A stretch of 64,000 nt of DNA from Chloromonas sp. AAM2 (Eukaryota > Chlorophyta > Chlorophyceae > Chlamydomonadales > Chlamydomonadaceae), in contig QAXH01005173.1 of the NCBI GenBank assembly GCA_004335635.1, forward strand, positions 26,911 to 90,910. The letters run 5' to 3'. Position 1 is the first letter of the stretch, and every line of letters starts with the position of its first letter. A model generated the notes under the pieces. It made no database searches. It had not been told where the DNA came from and saw nothing but the letters and a program-made list of their open reading frames with translations. The translations under genes were made by a program, and so were the position numbers. This document shows, one piece after another, positions 14,101 to 24,680 of the stretch.

Positions 14101-17100
14101 GTTGTACAGTGCGTCCGAGAGCAAATGAGGCGAGTTGTCCGGATCCGATGTGTCAAACGCAAACCTGTGTACGGGTGAATACACGCAAGCACATACAATG
14201 TCGCAGCAGTGTGGACAGGCGGTACAAGCGGTACACGCCCAGCCGTACAAGTGGAGAGGGTACTTCAGTGCTATGCCCCAGGCGTACTGAGACATGCGTC
14301 GGTGCTATGCCCCAGGCGTACTGAGACATGCGTCGGTGCTATGCCCCAGGCATACTGAGACATGCATCGGCGCTATGCCCCAGGCATACTGAGCAGACTG
14401 CAATAAAAGAGATGGAGTGAAGTTGAACTAAACGTTGGTCAACAGGACAGCTTGTGTGATGGCCGATCATTGCTGCAGGAAGCGGGCACGCTTGAGCTGG
14501 CATCACGGATGCACATGTGCAGCACGTGCTGCTTCTTTCGTTACGTGGCATGCCCGTAGCCCCTCACCCGTGCAGGCGTGCCCAATCGGTTGTGGGTACA
14601 CTGGAGCTCAGCACAGGGCCTGCAAATACAACGGCACGTCTCTTTAAATATCAATGTCTCTTTAAAAAACAATGTTCGCCAGTGATTGTCCCAGAACTGG
14701 CAAACATCCTTTTTTGGCTGGTTTGCAATATTCTGATGACTGGGGTCTGTGTGCGGATTGAATATGGTCGCCCAGGTGGTGTAAGGCAGTGCAACGTGTG
14801 TAGCAAAAGGCATCTGGCCATGCCACAAGTCACATGCAGCAGAGCTGTAGCCCAGGCAAAGACGTCAGGCACTGTGAAACCGTCGTGTCAAGGGATGTCA
14901 AGCACGGTGTGAGTGCACGGACATCAGATCACTGCTGTCACTGACATCGTTAAAGTGGGATCACTGCCGACATGGTCTTGAGCAGCGTCATGGTCACGTG
15001 CCTTGCGCCCCACTCACTGTGCCTCAGGTACAGGTCGGTGCCGCTGCATGGCGCATCTGGAGTGCAGCACATGGTCTTGTTCCACGTGCCACCAGCCAGC
15101 AGAAGGCCGGTGTAGAGAAGGAACTGTTCCGAACCACAAGTACGGCAGGGACGACTATTGCAAACACACATGTTCAGCATATCAGGGTGCAGGCGTGCTC
15201 GAGTGAGGGAAAGCCACCGTGCACGTCAGATGCTGAAATGCAAGGATGACACAAGACACAACACAGAGGCTGGTGCACAAATGTAAGCAAACACAAACAT
15301 TGCTGAATGTGACTGACTTCTGATATTGACTGACAGCTGCATGCAAACAAAAAAGAAGTTTGCCAGTTCTGGGACAGTTTGTGTGAATAGGTCTGTACTA
15401 TCGCCAGGAACCATTGTGTCTCAGCAATTTCTTTATGCAACACATCTGTAGCGCAAGCATAGCACTGGGGATCCCATGCATGCGCAACGAACACAAAGGC
15501 GCAGGGTCATGCATGCATACATGGTGACATGAGCAATGCTGTTGCACAACACAGCCTGGCAACGTCATGCACAGGCTCAGGCCACAGGGACACAACAGTT
15601 AATGCCTCAGATTCAGCATGTCACACTCTTCTTTTTTTGCCCACCTGTTCAACACTGCTCTTCAAGGCCGTGGTTTCATTGCCTGCAACACAACATGGGG
15701 CAGAGCGGTCACCCACATGGAGGCACGGGCTGGACAGGCTAGGCACACCAGGGTTTGTTTCACCTTCGCAAATGCGTTCTGCGCTAGGGCCTGTATAATT
15801 GCAGTTCATGCACCAGATGAAGGTGCTTGTGTTGACGATCCATGCAAGAACAGAGGCCCGTCAAATCATGCATCCCAGTCTTCATGCCACCTGCCTCATG
15901 CACGAGACCCATGCTTTACCTCCTTCTTTACTGGCTGAGCACGCATGCATTGAACCGCAACCGCGGTCCTGACACGCCTTTGTATTACATGAAACCTTGC
16001 AGTTCACTTGCATGATTCTATCTCATGACAGGTTTTCTTGTGCCCATCGGACTCACCATTACATACGTTGTTGTCTGCGGATGCGTCAGGCCACCAGAAT
16101 GTGATTGAACCTGCATTCGCAGTGAGAACGCGCACAAGCTTCCAATGAATCTGGGCTTGGGCGACAAGGACACCAAGCTAATCCTATGGCTGGGCTTGCC
16201 GCTGCCGCAGCCTGCTAACGGCTGTTCTGCATGCGCCCACATGCACCAAAGCACTCACCGCTCCCCTCATAGAAGGTCATGGTTTCATAAAGCAGGAGGG
16301 TGGCTGAGCCAGTCACCCTGGGGACAGCAGAACAGGACACGCCTTGCATTGGAATGGCATGTGAGTGGCACTTTTTTTGTTTAAGGTTGGGCCATTGACG
16401 CGCAAATTACTGATGAAAATATTGCATGCTTGGTGCAAAAAACAAAGGTTGCCAGTTCTAGGACAATTCCTGGGACTGGCATTGAAACCGGTGTGTCTCA
16501 GCACATACACGTGTGTGTGTGTGTGTGTGTGNNNNNNNNNNNNNNNNNNNNNNNNNNNNNNNNNNNNNNNNNNNNNNCGGCGCATTGCCACTTCTGGGAC
16601 AGCAAACCAGGACTAGACAGGAACTACAGTGTCAAAAGACAAACGGGTGTGTGACCCGTCTGTCCGGTACCTCAGAAGTCGGTAATGTAAGTCGCCACCA
16701 AGTGCTCCAGCTGCTTCACTCTCTTGAGTACCAACACTCACTGTCACTATCCCAGTATTGACAAGCACCACCAACACCGATTTACTACCACATTCACACG
16801 AACTTAATACAGACGAAAAAACGAGTACTACATTCTCACACAATCCAAACACCCCATCCCAGTTCATAAGAACGTGTCCCAGAACTGACAGTCTGTGCGT
16901 AACGCTTTCCATTTACTGTGACAATTCCTTATATGTACTTTTGCTGTAACAGAGTTGTAGCTGCACCCAAACCAGGATTGTCCCAGAACTGGCAAACTAC
17001 TTTTTGAAGGCGGCTATGTACCATGGCTCCAACTTCCAGACACGCTGTCCAAGCTCTACCTATGCCCACAATATCTGTACAGGATATTGACAATATCTGA

Positions 17101-18047
17101 CCCTGTTAACGCGTCAGGCAACCAAACTGCGCATGCAACTTTCCACACAAAACGCCTGAGGTCTGCTTATCGCCCGCAGTATTTGCAAAGAAGATTGACA
17201 GTCCCTGGCCGGATCAAAAAGTACCTGCTCAACCTATCTCTGTCCTTCTGCTAGGCAATCGGATGTCCAGTTGTGGCCCTCATCTGCATCCTACATGTGC
17301 GCTTGGTTGGACACAAGCTTTGCCTGGTTTGTGCGCTTTGTTGCATGGGAGATTGCACCCGGCCTGTTGTCTGCCCTTGGGGCATGATGCAGCAATGGTC
17401 TCACTGAGTCGCTCACATGATGCATAGGCCTGGCCCAGAGCTGTCCGGGGCGGGTTCAGACATGGTGTTGCGCACAACCTCCCCCGGCGACAGGGGCAGG
17501 ATCAGCACAGCTGCACAGCGCAGGGAAGTCAAAAGCAACGTTGGTCCATGAATGGCACGTGGTCTTCAAACACATGCGCTGTGTACCAGCTGCACGACAC
17601 ATGCTTGCCCCCCCATTCCCTTTTCCTGCACCCCCCACCGCACAGATTGTTATCTTGACAAAGCAAACTGTTGGGCAGGCCATACTCGTGGCTGGTAGCT
17701 TGAGCACCATGAGCATAGCTGCTTCTGCAAACCACCCGACCACACAAAGTATGCACAAAATGTGCAGGCTTGCGGTCCGCGTCAGTCAGCTGCTCGCTTC
17801 AGGAGTCTTCTGATTGGCTGCTCATTCTGTCTCGTCCTGCTGTAAAGGGGCGGATGCACATGCATTTCGCCATGCCTGTTGCTGGCAAAAGCCAGCAGGT
17901 TTGCTCACATTCTCTGCAGACCCATGTGGTGTTTGCTGTCAGCTCCCTGTGCGCACGCCGCTCCCACGCCCGAGAGGCAACAGCAGGAGCGCATGCCCAT
18001 GTCAGCAGAAGCAGGACCAGCAGCAATGCAGGCTGCTGCACAGCCAT
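5129..18047 (-). CDS. receptor-like protein kinase: signal peptide, jelly-roll-like and PAN/Apple-like ectodomain, one TM helix, TKL-like kinase
   Basis: The ATG at 18047 opens MAVQQPALLLVLLLLTWACA, a typical signal peptide (exon 18047..17909). Next come small ectodomain exons 16317..16259, 16110..16057, 15790..15764, 15682..15645 and 15123..15018; one or more exons at about 17.5 and 14.8 kb are unresolved. Phase-consistent exons follow: 14164..13859, 13518..13447, 12974..12751, 12590..12442, 12125..11990, 11804..11391, 11255..11022, 10863..10573, 10248..10204, 9913..9111, 8702..8668, 8413..8199, 7882..7729, 7540..6519, 6374..6276, 6069..5976, 5749..5671, 5413..5129. Six Cys-rich modules precede a Pro-rich stalk and the helix GGALLLLAVVVLIV. 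Kinase motifs: ATAVVFKC loop, LLAIKCM, HRDLKPANIL (His-Arg-Asp completed across an intron), DFGLARE, YMAPE, DIYSLGIMLWE, HRRPT. It should act at the plasma membrane, linking an extracellular cue to Ser/Thr phosphorylation. The glycine loop is degenerate, and Ser-rich inserts flank the αE helix. Subfamily (TKL) is inferred. Confidence 0.85.
8804..8840. repeat. dispersed GTCAGAGTGAGCG motif, partial copy
   Basis: The stretch reads tgacgtcagagtgagcg and matches the head motif seen at 44469, 57091 and 62513. It lies in the intron between kinase-gene exons 9111 and 8702, so it is non-coding here. This copy is short and lacks the following AGCGCTTGTGACC part. Confidence 0.4.
13311..13416 (+). repeat. 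~100-bp dispersed repeat family B, copy 1
   Basis: The unit runs from ttctttggatggagccac through a ctctctctgcagagagat palindrome and tatataaccagttaaggc to the terminal ccttccccacactggtta. AACCAGT and ACTGGTT form a short inverted pair around the 3' half. Near-identical copies occur at 39237-39346, 56734-56832 and, reversed, at 63943-64000. This copy sits inside an intron of the receptor kinase gene. Class (SINE, MITE or end of a longer element) is not determined. Confidence 0.75.
14268..14395 (+). repeat. 34-bp tandem repeat, about 4 copies
   Basis: The phrase gtgctatgccccaggc recurs every 34 bases at 14268, 14302, 14336 and 14370. The first two units are almost identical and the later ones carry a few transitions. 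It lies in the intron upstream of exon 14164..13859 of the receptor kinase gene. Confidence 0.85.
14687..14705 (-). repeat. solo end of the CCAGTTCTGGGACA repeat family
   Basis: TGTCCCAGAACTGGCAAAC followed by a T-rich run is the inverted form of the left end seen at 33294. It lies beside a candidate jelly-roll exon (about 14.72-14.86 kb, WHGQMPFATHVALPYTTW), whose splice border I could not place. Insertion may have disturbed or shifted that exon. Confidence 0.6.
15356..15391 (+). repeat. solo left end of the CCAGTTCTGGGACA repeat family
   Basis: The string gtttgccagttctgggacag continues into tttgtgtgaatagg, nearly identical over more than 30 bases to the copy at 33294. No matching right end was found nearby. 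It lies in an intron of the receptor kinase gene. Confidence 0.7.
16436..16996. repeat. cluster of CCAGTTCTGGGACA repeat ends around a (GT)n tract
   Basis: Ends of the family occur at about 16454 (tgccagttctaggaca), 16588 (ccacttctgggaca), 16871 (tgtcccagaactgaca) and 16978 (tgtcccagaactggcaaac). The internal sequence runs through a (GT)n microsatellite and the assembly gap. They lie within the 5' introns of the receptor kinase gene and look like nested or decayed copies. Confidence 0.55.
16532..16577. other. assembly gap (46 N) abutting a (GT)n microsatellite
   Basis: A run of N directly follows alternating gt from about 16511. True length is unknown and the simple repeat is the likely cause of the break. 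Confidence 0.98.
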
Positions 18048-19435
18048 AGGCCCTTGACATCGTCGCTGTGCGGCACAGCTGCACATGCACCGACACAGCA
18101 TGTGCACAAACACAAGCGAAAGTGACCTGCATGCTGCATGTCTGCTCCTTCACGCAACAGCCACTGTGGCTCAACCTTTGCATGCTTTCATTCATCATCT
18201 GTATGACATTCGACTGTCAGAATCCTGTGACAGTTGTTGTTGTCTGCCTGGAGCAATAAAACATCCTGGGCACTTGCAATGCACTCGGTCATGGGTGCAG
18301 TGCATGCAACAGTGCACAACGGTCTGCAAGCTGCAGGCAGCCTCATGTCGTTCATACCAGCGCTCGTACCTGCCAATAGCTGGCTGTGATCCATCACGCA
18401 TTCGTTGACAGCTTGACAGCTACTATTGATGCTGCAGCTTGTCATAATCCAGGTTTGCGAATAGTGCAGCGCTTCTCATATGCATTGAAGACTCGAACTG
18501 TCGCACATTCTTACTGCGTTGACGGGGCGCATTCGCTCCTAGCCTCGGGTGAGAGACACTGTCGGAAAGCGCAACGGCAGGGGTGCCCGTCAACCACCGG
18601 AGTCCGTTATCAGCTGCCAACTGCCAGGCATCTACTGTCAGCATTTCCTTACTGTTATCGCAATTCCTCACAAACTGACGATGTCATTGTGAGGGAAGGG
18701 ATGTGATTGTTGGCATGTCCTGTCTGGTTCATGCTATGGGCACACCCTGTACTGGCCATATGGTGGGCCTGCCAGAGTGCAAAAGAGAGGTAGACACCGT
18801 ACTCCTATCACTGATGACAGCGCCTGTTCCGTGTTAATCACAAGTCAAACTCACAATGGCAAGTGTGGTTGCAGATGTGGGTTTACACATGCCGAATTTC
18901 AGACATTCATGAAGTCAATGCGTTGAGAGATACGTCTCTTGCTGCGTGTGCGTTTGTGTTGATGTGGAACCAGGATTCGTCCCAGAACTGGCAAACTTTT
19001 TTCTGCGTTGATGTGGTGTCCCCTGTGTTCTTTCTGAGGTGGGTCAGTATTGGCTGTTCTGGCTGCTTTGTTTTGGTGGCAACTCTACGCCATCCTCAAG
19101 TTGCTGATCAGTTGGTCGTCATCGTGGCTTGCTGGCTCCCTGTGCATCTGCATCGTGGGCTTCCCGTTTCTTGCTGCTCGCCTTGTCGCACGCAATCTAT
19201 TTTTGGCAAGTTGTTCTTCTAAACACATCAGTGTTACATATAGATTGCAAAAGCGTCAGACCAAACTTTTTTTGTACAAGTTACGTTCATAAAACTTCTT
19301 TTTTTGGTACAAGCTAAGGTCAAAAAAACTGTGTCTGCAGCAAAAGTAATCACGACTTGAGGTCGGCATGAAAAGTAGAATACAAACGAAGCAAGCACTG
19401 CATTTCAGTGCGCATGTCCAAAGACAATGATTCCT
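18048..19435. other. intergenic between the kinase 5' end and the J-domain gene 3' end
   Basis: This is the presumed promoter of the receptor kinase gene (transcribed leftward) and the 3' region of the HRDC/J-domain gene. A TGTAA motif on the minus strand at 19238-19234 is a candidate poly(A) signal for the latter. One solo copy of the CCAGTTCTGGGACA family end lies at about 18967-18999. No other gene is seen. Confidence 0.6.
18967..18999 (-). repeat. solo end of the CCAGTTCTGGGACA repeat family
   Basis: The sequence aaccaggattcgtcccagaa is followed by ctggcaaacttttttc, and the copy at 16970-16996 has the same flank (aaaccaggattgtcccagaa). The shared flank beyond the inverted end shows that both derive from one longer element. 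Confidence 0.6.
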
Positions 19436-22400
19436 CTAGCCCAGCATGGCATCACGTGCCTCCCGCAGCATTTGAAACGCCTCCGCCGCTTCACCCATGC
19501 CGGTGCTGCCATCGCTGCACGCCTGCTGGCACACCTCCATCCCAGCCGCCCCCTCGCCTGCATCTGTCTGCTTGGGCTGTTGCTGCAGCTGCAGCATGTG
19601 CTTGTCGGGATGTATCAGCAGTGAAAGGCAGCGATATGCCGCACGGACCGCCTTGTCGCGTTGTGGCCCAAACCCAGCAATGGCCTGTTGCAGCACCGCG
19701 GCATGCCGCACACGCCCTGCTGGCAGGTGGCGGCATGCCAGCACACGACGCACATGCCACCTTGGCAGAGCCGCCAGTGCCGCCTGTGCTAGAGACTCAA
19801 CATCACTTGCTTCCTCGCCACCTGCGCAGTTCAGTGCTGCACCGCATGCCACCTGCTCCGGCCTGCCCATGCCTGCCTCATGTAGGAAGGCTTTGAGATG
19901 TTGCCGTGTGCAAGACCGAAAATTCTTAGGGGCGCTCGCTCTTGCTAAGTCAGTTCCCATACGAGGCGAGGCTGGCGACGTCTGGCTTGGGGATGGAGGC
20001 AAAGAGGCAAGCTGGCCAAGCTTCCTATCAAGCAGTCCATTGCGACGACGGCGCTTACGAGTTGCACCTTCCTGCCCAGGTGCCTCTGCCACAACACCCT
20101 TGTCGGTCTCCTGCCGCTTGCGACGGCGTTTGCGTGGCAGTGGGGCCCAGGCAACACTCGCATCAGGGTTCCAAGGAGGGCCGTTGGCCGGCGCAGCCTT
20201 GGCCGGGGCAGCACCTTCACCAGCTATGGATGACGGGCTGCGGCCCAAGCTAGCGCCGGCAGCATTGACGGCACTGGCACCCTCCTTGGTCTGGAGTTTC
20301 TCCTGCGTGCATTTAGGTTGTGGATTGGCGTCAGCATACATGCGAATGCATGGCTTTTTGCAGCAACGCCTGACACAACGCCAGCACATGTGTGGTGGCT
20401 GCAGTCCGCACACTAAGATCAGTTGCACTCCCCAAACCTAGGCTCTGAATGATAATCCAAGTGATGCAGCAACTGCCAACTTGCTGAGAAATAAGATTAC
20501 CTTCTCCAAGCTAGTTGGATGCTGGTTGGTGGATGCGCTGTCGCCTTGATGCAGGCACAGCAGGAGGGTGCGCAGGCGCCGCTTGATGGCAGTCGGGGAC
20601 CGGAGCGCCGTGTCAGCAGTGGACGACAGGTCGGAACACAAGCATGCCTGCGAGTGCACAGGTGAACAAGTGCAGGTGAATGGCTGCTATCAGCACTATC
20701 TTTTTTCTCACAACTCCAACCACTAATTCCGTTCTAAAAGCAATCGTACCATGCGCACTGCATCTACATCTGCAACTTCCCAGAGCATAAAGACCTTTAC
20801 AAATTCAGCCTTCAATGGCCATCGTGGCAAGTCACGAATTGCTATGTTCGCTTCACCCCGCAGTCGTGCCTGAACAATTCGTAACCCTCTCACCTGCTGA
20901 ATAATCCAGACGTCCTCCAGCAGACAGTATTTGGTTCGTTCACGCAGCAGAGGGTGGGTGTGGCTGGCGACAGCCTGTTTCCCATCATTAATTGAAGGAG
21001 CTGGCCCAGTGCCGCCCACAGCAGGCTCAGGCTCAGCTTCCCGTCCTAGTTCATTGGTAGTTGCTGCATCAGTGGCCTCTGTTGCACTTGTTGGGCTGCC
21101 AAGGACTGAACTTGTGGCTACAGGCTGGCCACCATGGCCACAGGATGCTTCACTGCTGCTGGGCTTGCTGCCATCCTCACCAGCCGCGCCAGCCACAGGG
21201 CTGCCGGCAGCACTGTCACCCATGTCTCCATGGTCGTGTGCTGCTGCAGGAACCGCCCAGGCCGAGTTGTGAGTGCGTGCAACTGCGTTGTTGTCTGTAA
21301 ATGCAGCCGCAGGGTGCACACAGGCAGCGCTATTGCTGCGTTCAACTCCATTGGAGCTTGTGGATGACCATTGGACAGGCTGTGATGTGCCTTTGGCAGA
21401 AGCCTCCGGGTTAGTGGGTAATGAAGGTGAGGGCTGATGGGAGACTGCCTCAGAGGGGCTGGCAGAACAGGCGTAATGCTGCAGCATAAGCTGCACTTCA
21501 AATGGGTCGAGGCCCCAGGGGTGGCTGCAACCTTTCAGCCTGGCCAGGAGCATGGCATCCACACCAAAGTGCTTGCGGGCAATTGTGCGGATGTACAGCC
21601 TGGCTGCAACACTAGCGGCGGTGTGCGCACGACGCAGGCTTGCGGCATTGCACGTGGTCGAGGGTTTTGAAGCTGTGGCTGTGCGATGGTGCCGAGGCTG
21701 TTGCACGGATCTGCGCTGTGCTGGCACAGCTGCAGCTGACGTGGGTGGTGCTGGTACTGAGAAGAATGCTTCGATGTCGAAGTCTTTAGGCATTGGTGAC
21801 AGTGCATCGTTGATGGGTACACTGGGGCCTGCTGCCACCGCTGCCGCTGCCGCTGGAGGCACTGCGGCAGCTGCTGCTGTATCTTGAGCACGGCTGCTAG
21901 AGATGACTTCACCATCTGACAGCACGTCGTGGCACCTCGCCTCAACACCCCTGCTGCACCGCATTCCTGGAGTAGCCGAGGACGTGGGGTCATGGTAAAC
22001 CTGCCGGAACGCAGCTGCATCGTCCACCACCTCACAGCCAGGCGTCAGCAAAGACCGTGCAGTAGGCACTTGTAAGCTACCGTGCACACCAGCCCCCTCC
22101 TCACACTCCATGCGTGGTGTCATCCCCTCATTGACTGCTTCTGCCTCATCATCCGCTGCATCCAGTGTTGCTGTGTTGCCAGCATCACCATCATTGTGTT
22201 GCTGTTCCACGGCGCCCTCGCCATCTGCTTCATCAAGATCATCTGCGCAATTGCCCGTGAAAACAGGCACTGTGCTGCCGTCAGCAAGACCTGCTGTGCG
22301 TAGCGAGGGCGGCGAGGACGGCGCAAAGAATGCGTTGATGTCAAACTCCATGTCATCCCCCTGCTCTGCCTCATCTTCTTGCCCCTCCTCCTCCTCCTCC

Positions 22401-24680
22401 TGCCAGTCGTCTGGTTCCTCTATTGTCTCCTCTGGCCCCCTCCTAGCCTCACCCATGCTGCTACTTGTCCCTAGGGCAGCACCTAGCTCTTCCTGGTCTG
22501 CTTGGAGGGAGGGTGTTGTGCATGCGGCAGCGACCTGCTCGCTGCTGCAGCGTTCCATACCCGCGTGCTGAGTGGCCAGAGCACGAGTTACTGTGCTGGT
22601 AACAGCTGTGCTGGGGTCTGCTGCCGACATCACCGTTGTGTGCTCATCCATTTCACTGGACGCCGTTACCAGGACAGACACAACATTGTGTTCTGAGTCA
22701 TCCAAGTCTCTGTGACCAGCAGCAGTACTGTCATTGTTTACTAGTAGACAATGGCTGGCAGATGCAGGAGACAAACTGCCAGAAGCAGCCGTGCTCGGTG
22801 CACCATGACCCTGCCAAGTGCCACCACCGCCGCCGGCATGCTCAAAGGCCGCCGAGGGACTGTATTCACTGGGTTGACGCCCTGCAGTCTCCAGAGTTGT
22901 CACGCATGAGATGCAGCTGGCGGTCAGCACTGGACATGCCGTGTCAGACAATGTCACTTGCTGCTCTGAGGGCGGACAGACCGATTCCGTGCCAGGCGCT
23001 CCAGGCTGAAGCAATCCGTGCGATGGATGCATGGCAGCACAGCCACCATCTACAGGATGCTTGAGCAGTGTTGAGTCGTTGAGCTGTGAGGTGGTCACAG
23101 CAAACTGAGCTGCGGCAGCTACAGGCTGGTCGGCAGCTGTGACAGAAGCTGGAGCCTGTGTGGAAGTGGCAGGCTGTCCAAGAAGCGCTGCAGCAGCTAC
23201 GGCCACAGGTATGGTGGTGGCAGCAGCAGGGCTTTGGAATGATGCAACAGTAGCAAGCGTCTGGGGCTGGGTAGCATGAGCAGAACGCTGTGCTGCTGTC
23301 AGGGGCTCAGGCAGAGCAACAGTAGCAGCAGCAGAAGGACCTGCAGGCAGCGTGGACTGCTGCTTGGCAAAACACGGGCCAAGGGATGGGTCCTGCGCTG
23401 TGGCAGTAGGCACATGTGGTGCAGGGGTGCCTTGCACACCCTTAGCAGTGCGGCCACGCTTTTTTAAAGCCATGACACTGGGTTGCAGGTCAGTGCCCTG
23501 TCTGTAGCGCTTGTTGGCATAGCTGCTTGGTCTAGAGGCAGCTGGGCAGTGCTTGATGAAGCCGTCACCCTTGGCTAGCTTCTTGGTCTTCTTGTTATTG
23601 AATACCCAGGTTCGCACAATGTCAATCATCTGTGAACACAAAGCACAGGCACCGTCGTCAACCAGCCCTGTGTGTAGCTGGAACTACCCGGCCAGCATTG
23701 CTCACGGTTTCTGACGCTGACGTTGTACGCATGTGTGCCACCAGCCTTGGAATTGCAAGGAACAGTCACTAAATAAACGCGCAGCCACAAAATTTTGTTT
23801 TTCATCTGCACTCCTCTAGCTGCGTCCTCAGCCACTGACCTCATGCCCCACTTCGTGCAGACGGGCCGAGGGCAGGCCCTGTCCGTGCAGCCCCTGCTGC
23901 AGCTCTAGAAAGCTCAACGGCCGGAGGCTGGCCACGTCTCTGAGAGCCCCATTGGGCACAAGCGCGGCCGGGCCCACATGCATGCCCCGTGCACGCGCCT
24001 TGCGCCACAACTGCAGCTGCTCTAGAAGCGTTGGCACGGCTGCGCTGTGGCCATCCTTATCAGCAGCACCTGCTGGCTGCCCAGCAGCCTGCAGGCAGTA
24101 CATAGGCACAGCGACAGTGATGCATCTGTGCATCAATTAGCATGGCCAGCAATCTACAAACCTCAAACTCTGCACTATGGCTCTGTTTCATGCGGCCAAA
24201 CACTTGCGCGTTCACAGGGCATGATGTGTGCTTTACCTCCTGTTGAATGGCTGTGTGAGCGGCTGCAGACCCCTCAGCGCTCTGCTGCCCAGTAAACGTG
24301 CTAGCAGCACCAGCAACAGCACCCGAGCCATGGGCTGCAGCGTCTGGTTGATTGTTATCTGTTGCAATGATTCTCCTGGAGCGTGCCTTGTGCTTGCGGC
24401 TGCCTGCAGCTGGCTTTCTTGCAATGCTTGGGCCGCGTACTGGTTGCAGCTGGCGGTCTGTCAGAGGCGACAGAGGCCGCATGCCTGTCACCATGCGTGC
24501 AGTGGAGCTCCGTGCTCCCTTGCTGAGCACGCCCAGCACATGCAGTGTGGTGCTGCTGTGTAAAGTTGAACCCTTGTTGATGTCTGTGGTACGGCCGTCA
24601 TGTGGCACTGCAGATGTTCTGGATGGAACTGCAGGTCGTTCTAATGTACAGGTCGTCATTGTCACGGCCTGTCAGGCTGG
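19436..24680 (-). CDS. HRDC-domain protein with long low-complexity region and C-terminal J domain
   Basis: Five phase-0 exons chain cleanly: about 24680..24237 (start unsure), 24088..23840, 23629..20894, 20647..20501, 20398..19436 (TAG). Exon 24088..23840 reads LLEQLQLWRKARARGMHVG, then PNGALRDVASLRPLSFLELQ and SARLHEVGHE. This matches HRDC, the nucleic-acid-binding helix bundle of RecQ helicases and RNase D/Rrp6 exonucleases. The 2.7-kb exon is rich in Ala, Thr, Ser and Gln, with an acidic patch (EEEEEGQEDEAEQGDDMEFD) and basic stretches. The last exon has a CWRCVRRCCKKPC cluster, KRRRKR-type basic motifs and AAYRCLSLLIHPDKHML, a J-domain helix II with HPD. After a 30-residue insert this runs on to AEAFQMLREARDAML. 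Nuclear localisation is inferred. HRDC with a J domain is unusual; two adjacent genes are possible but no terminator or new start separates them. No helicase motifs are visible. Confidence 0.6.

Noticed and set aside
16313..16616. Coding frames across the N gap and (GT)n tract
   Set aside because: They read as VCVCVC or HTHTHT and unknown residues; simple repeat and gap only.
19497..20441. 314-codon plus-strand ORF
   Set aside because: It is the antisense shadow of the GC-rich J-domain exon, whose own frame contains an HPD motif and splices in phase.
22110..22571. Ser/Pro-rich plus-strand ORF opposite the HRDC gene
   Set aside because: It mirrors the acidic, Ala/Thr-rich minus-strand frame; the composition is explained by the antisense codons.
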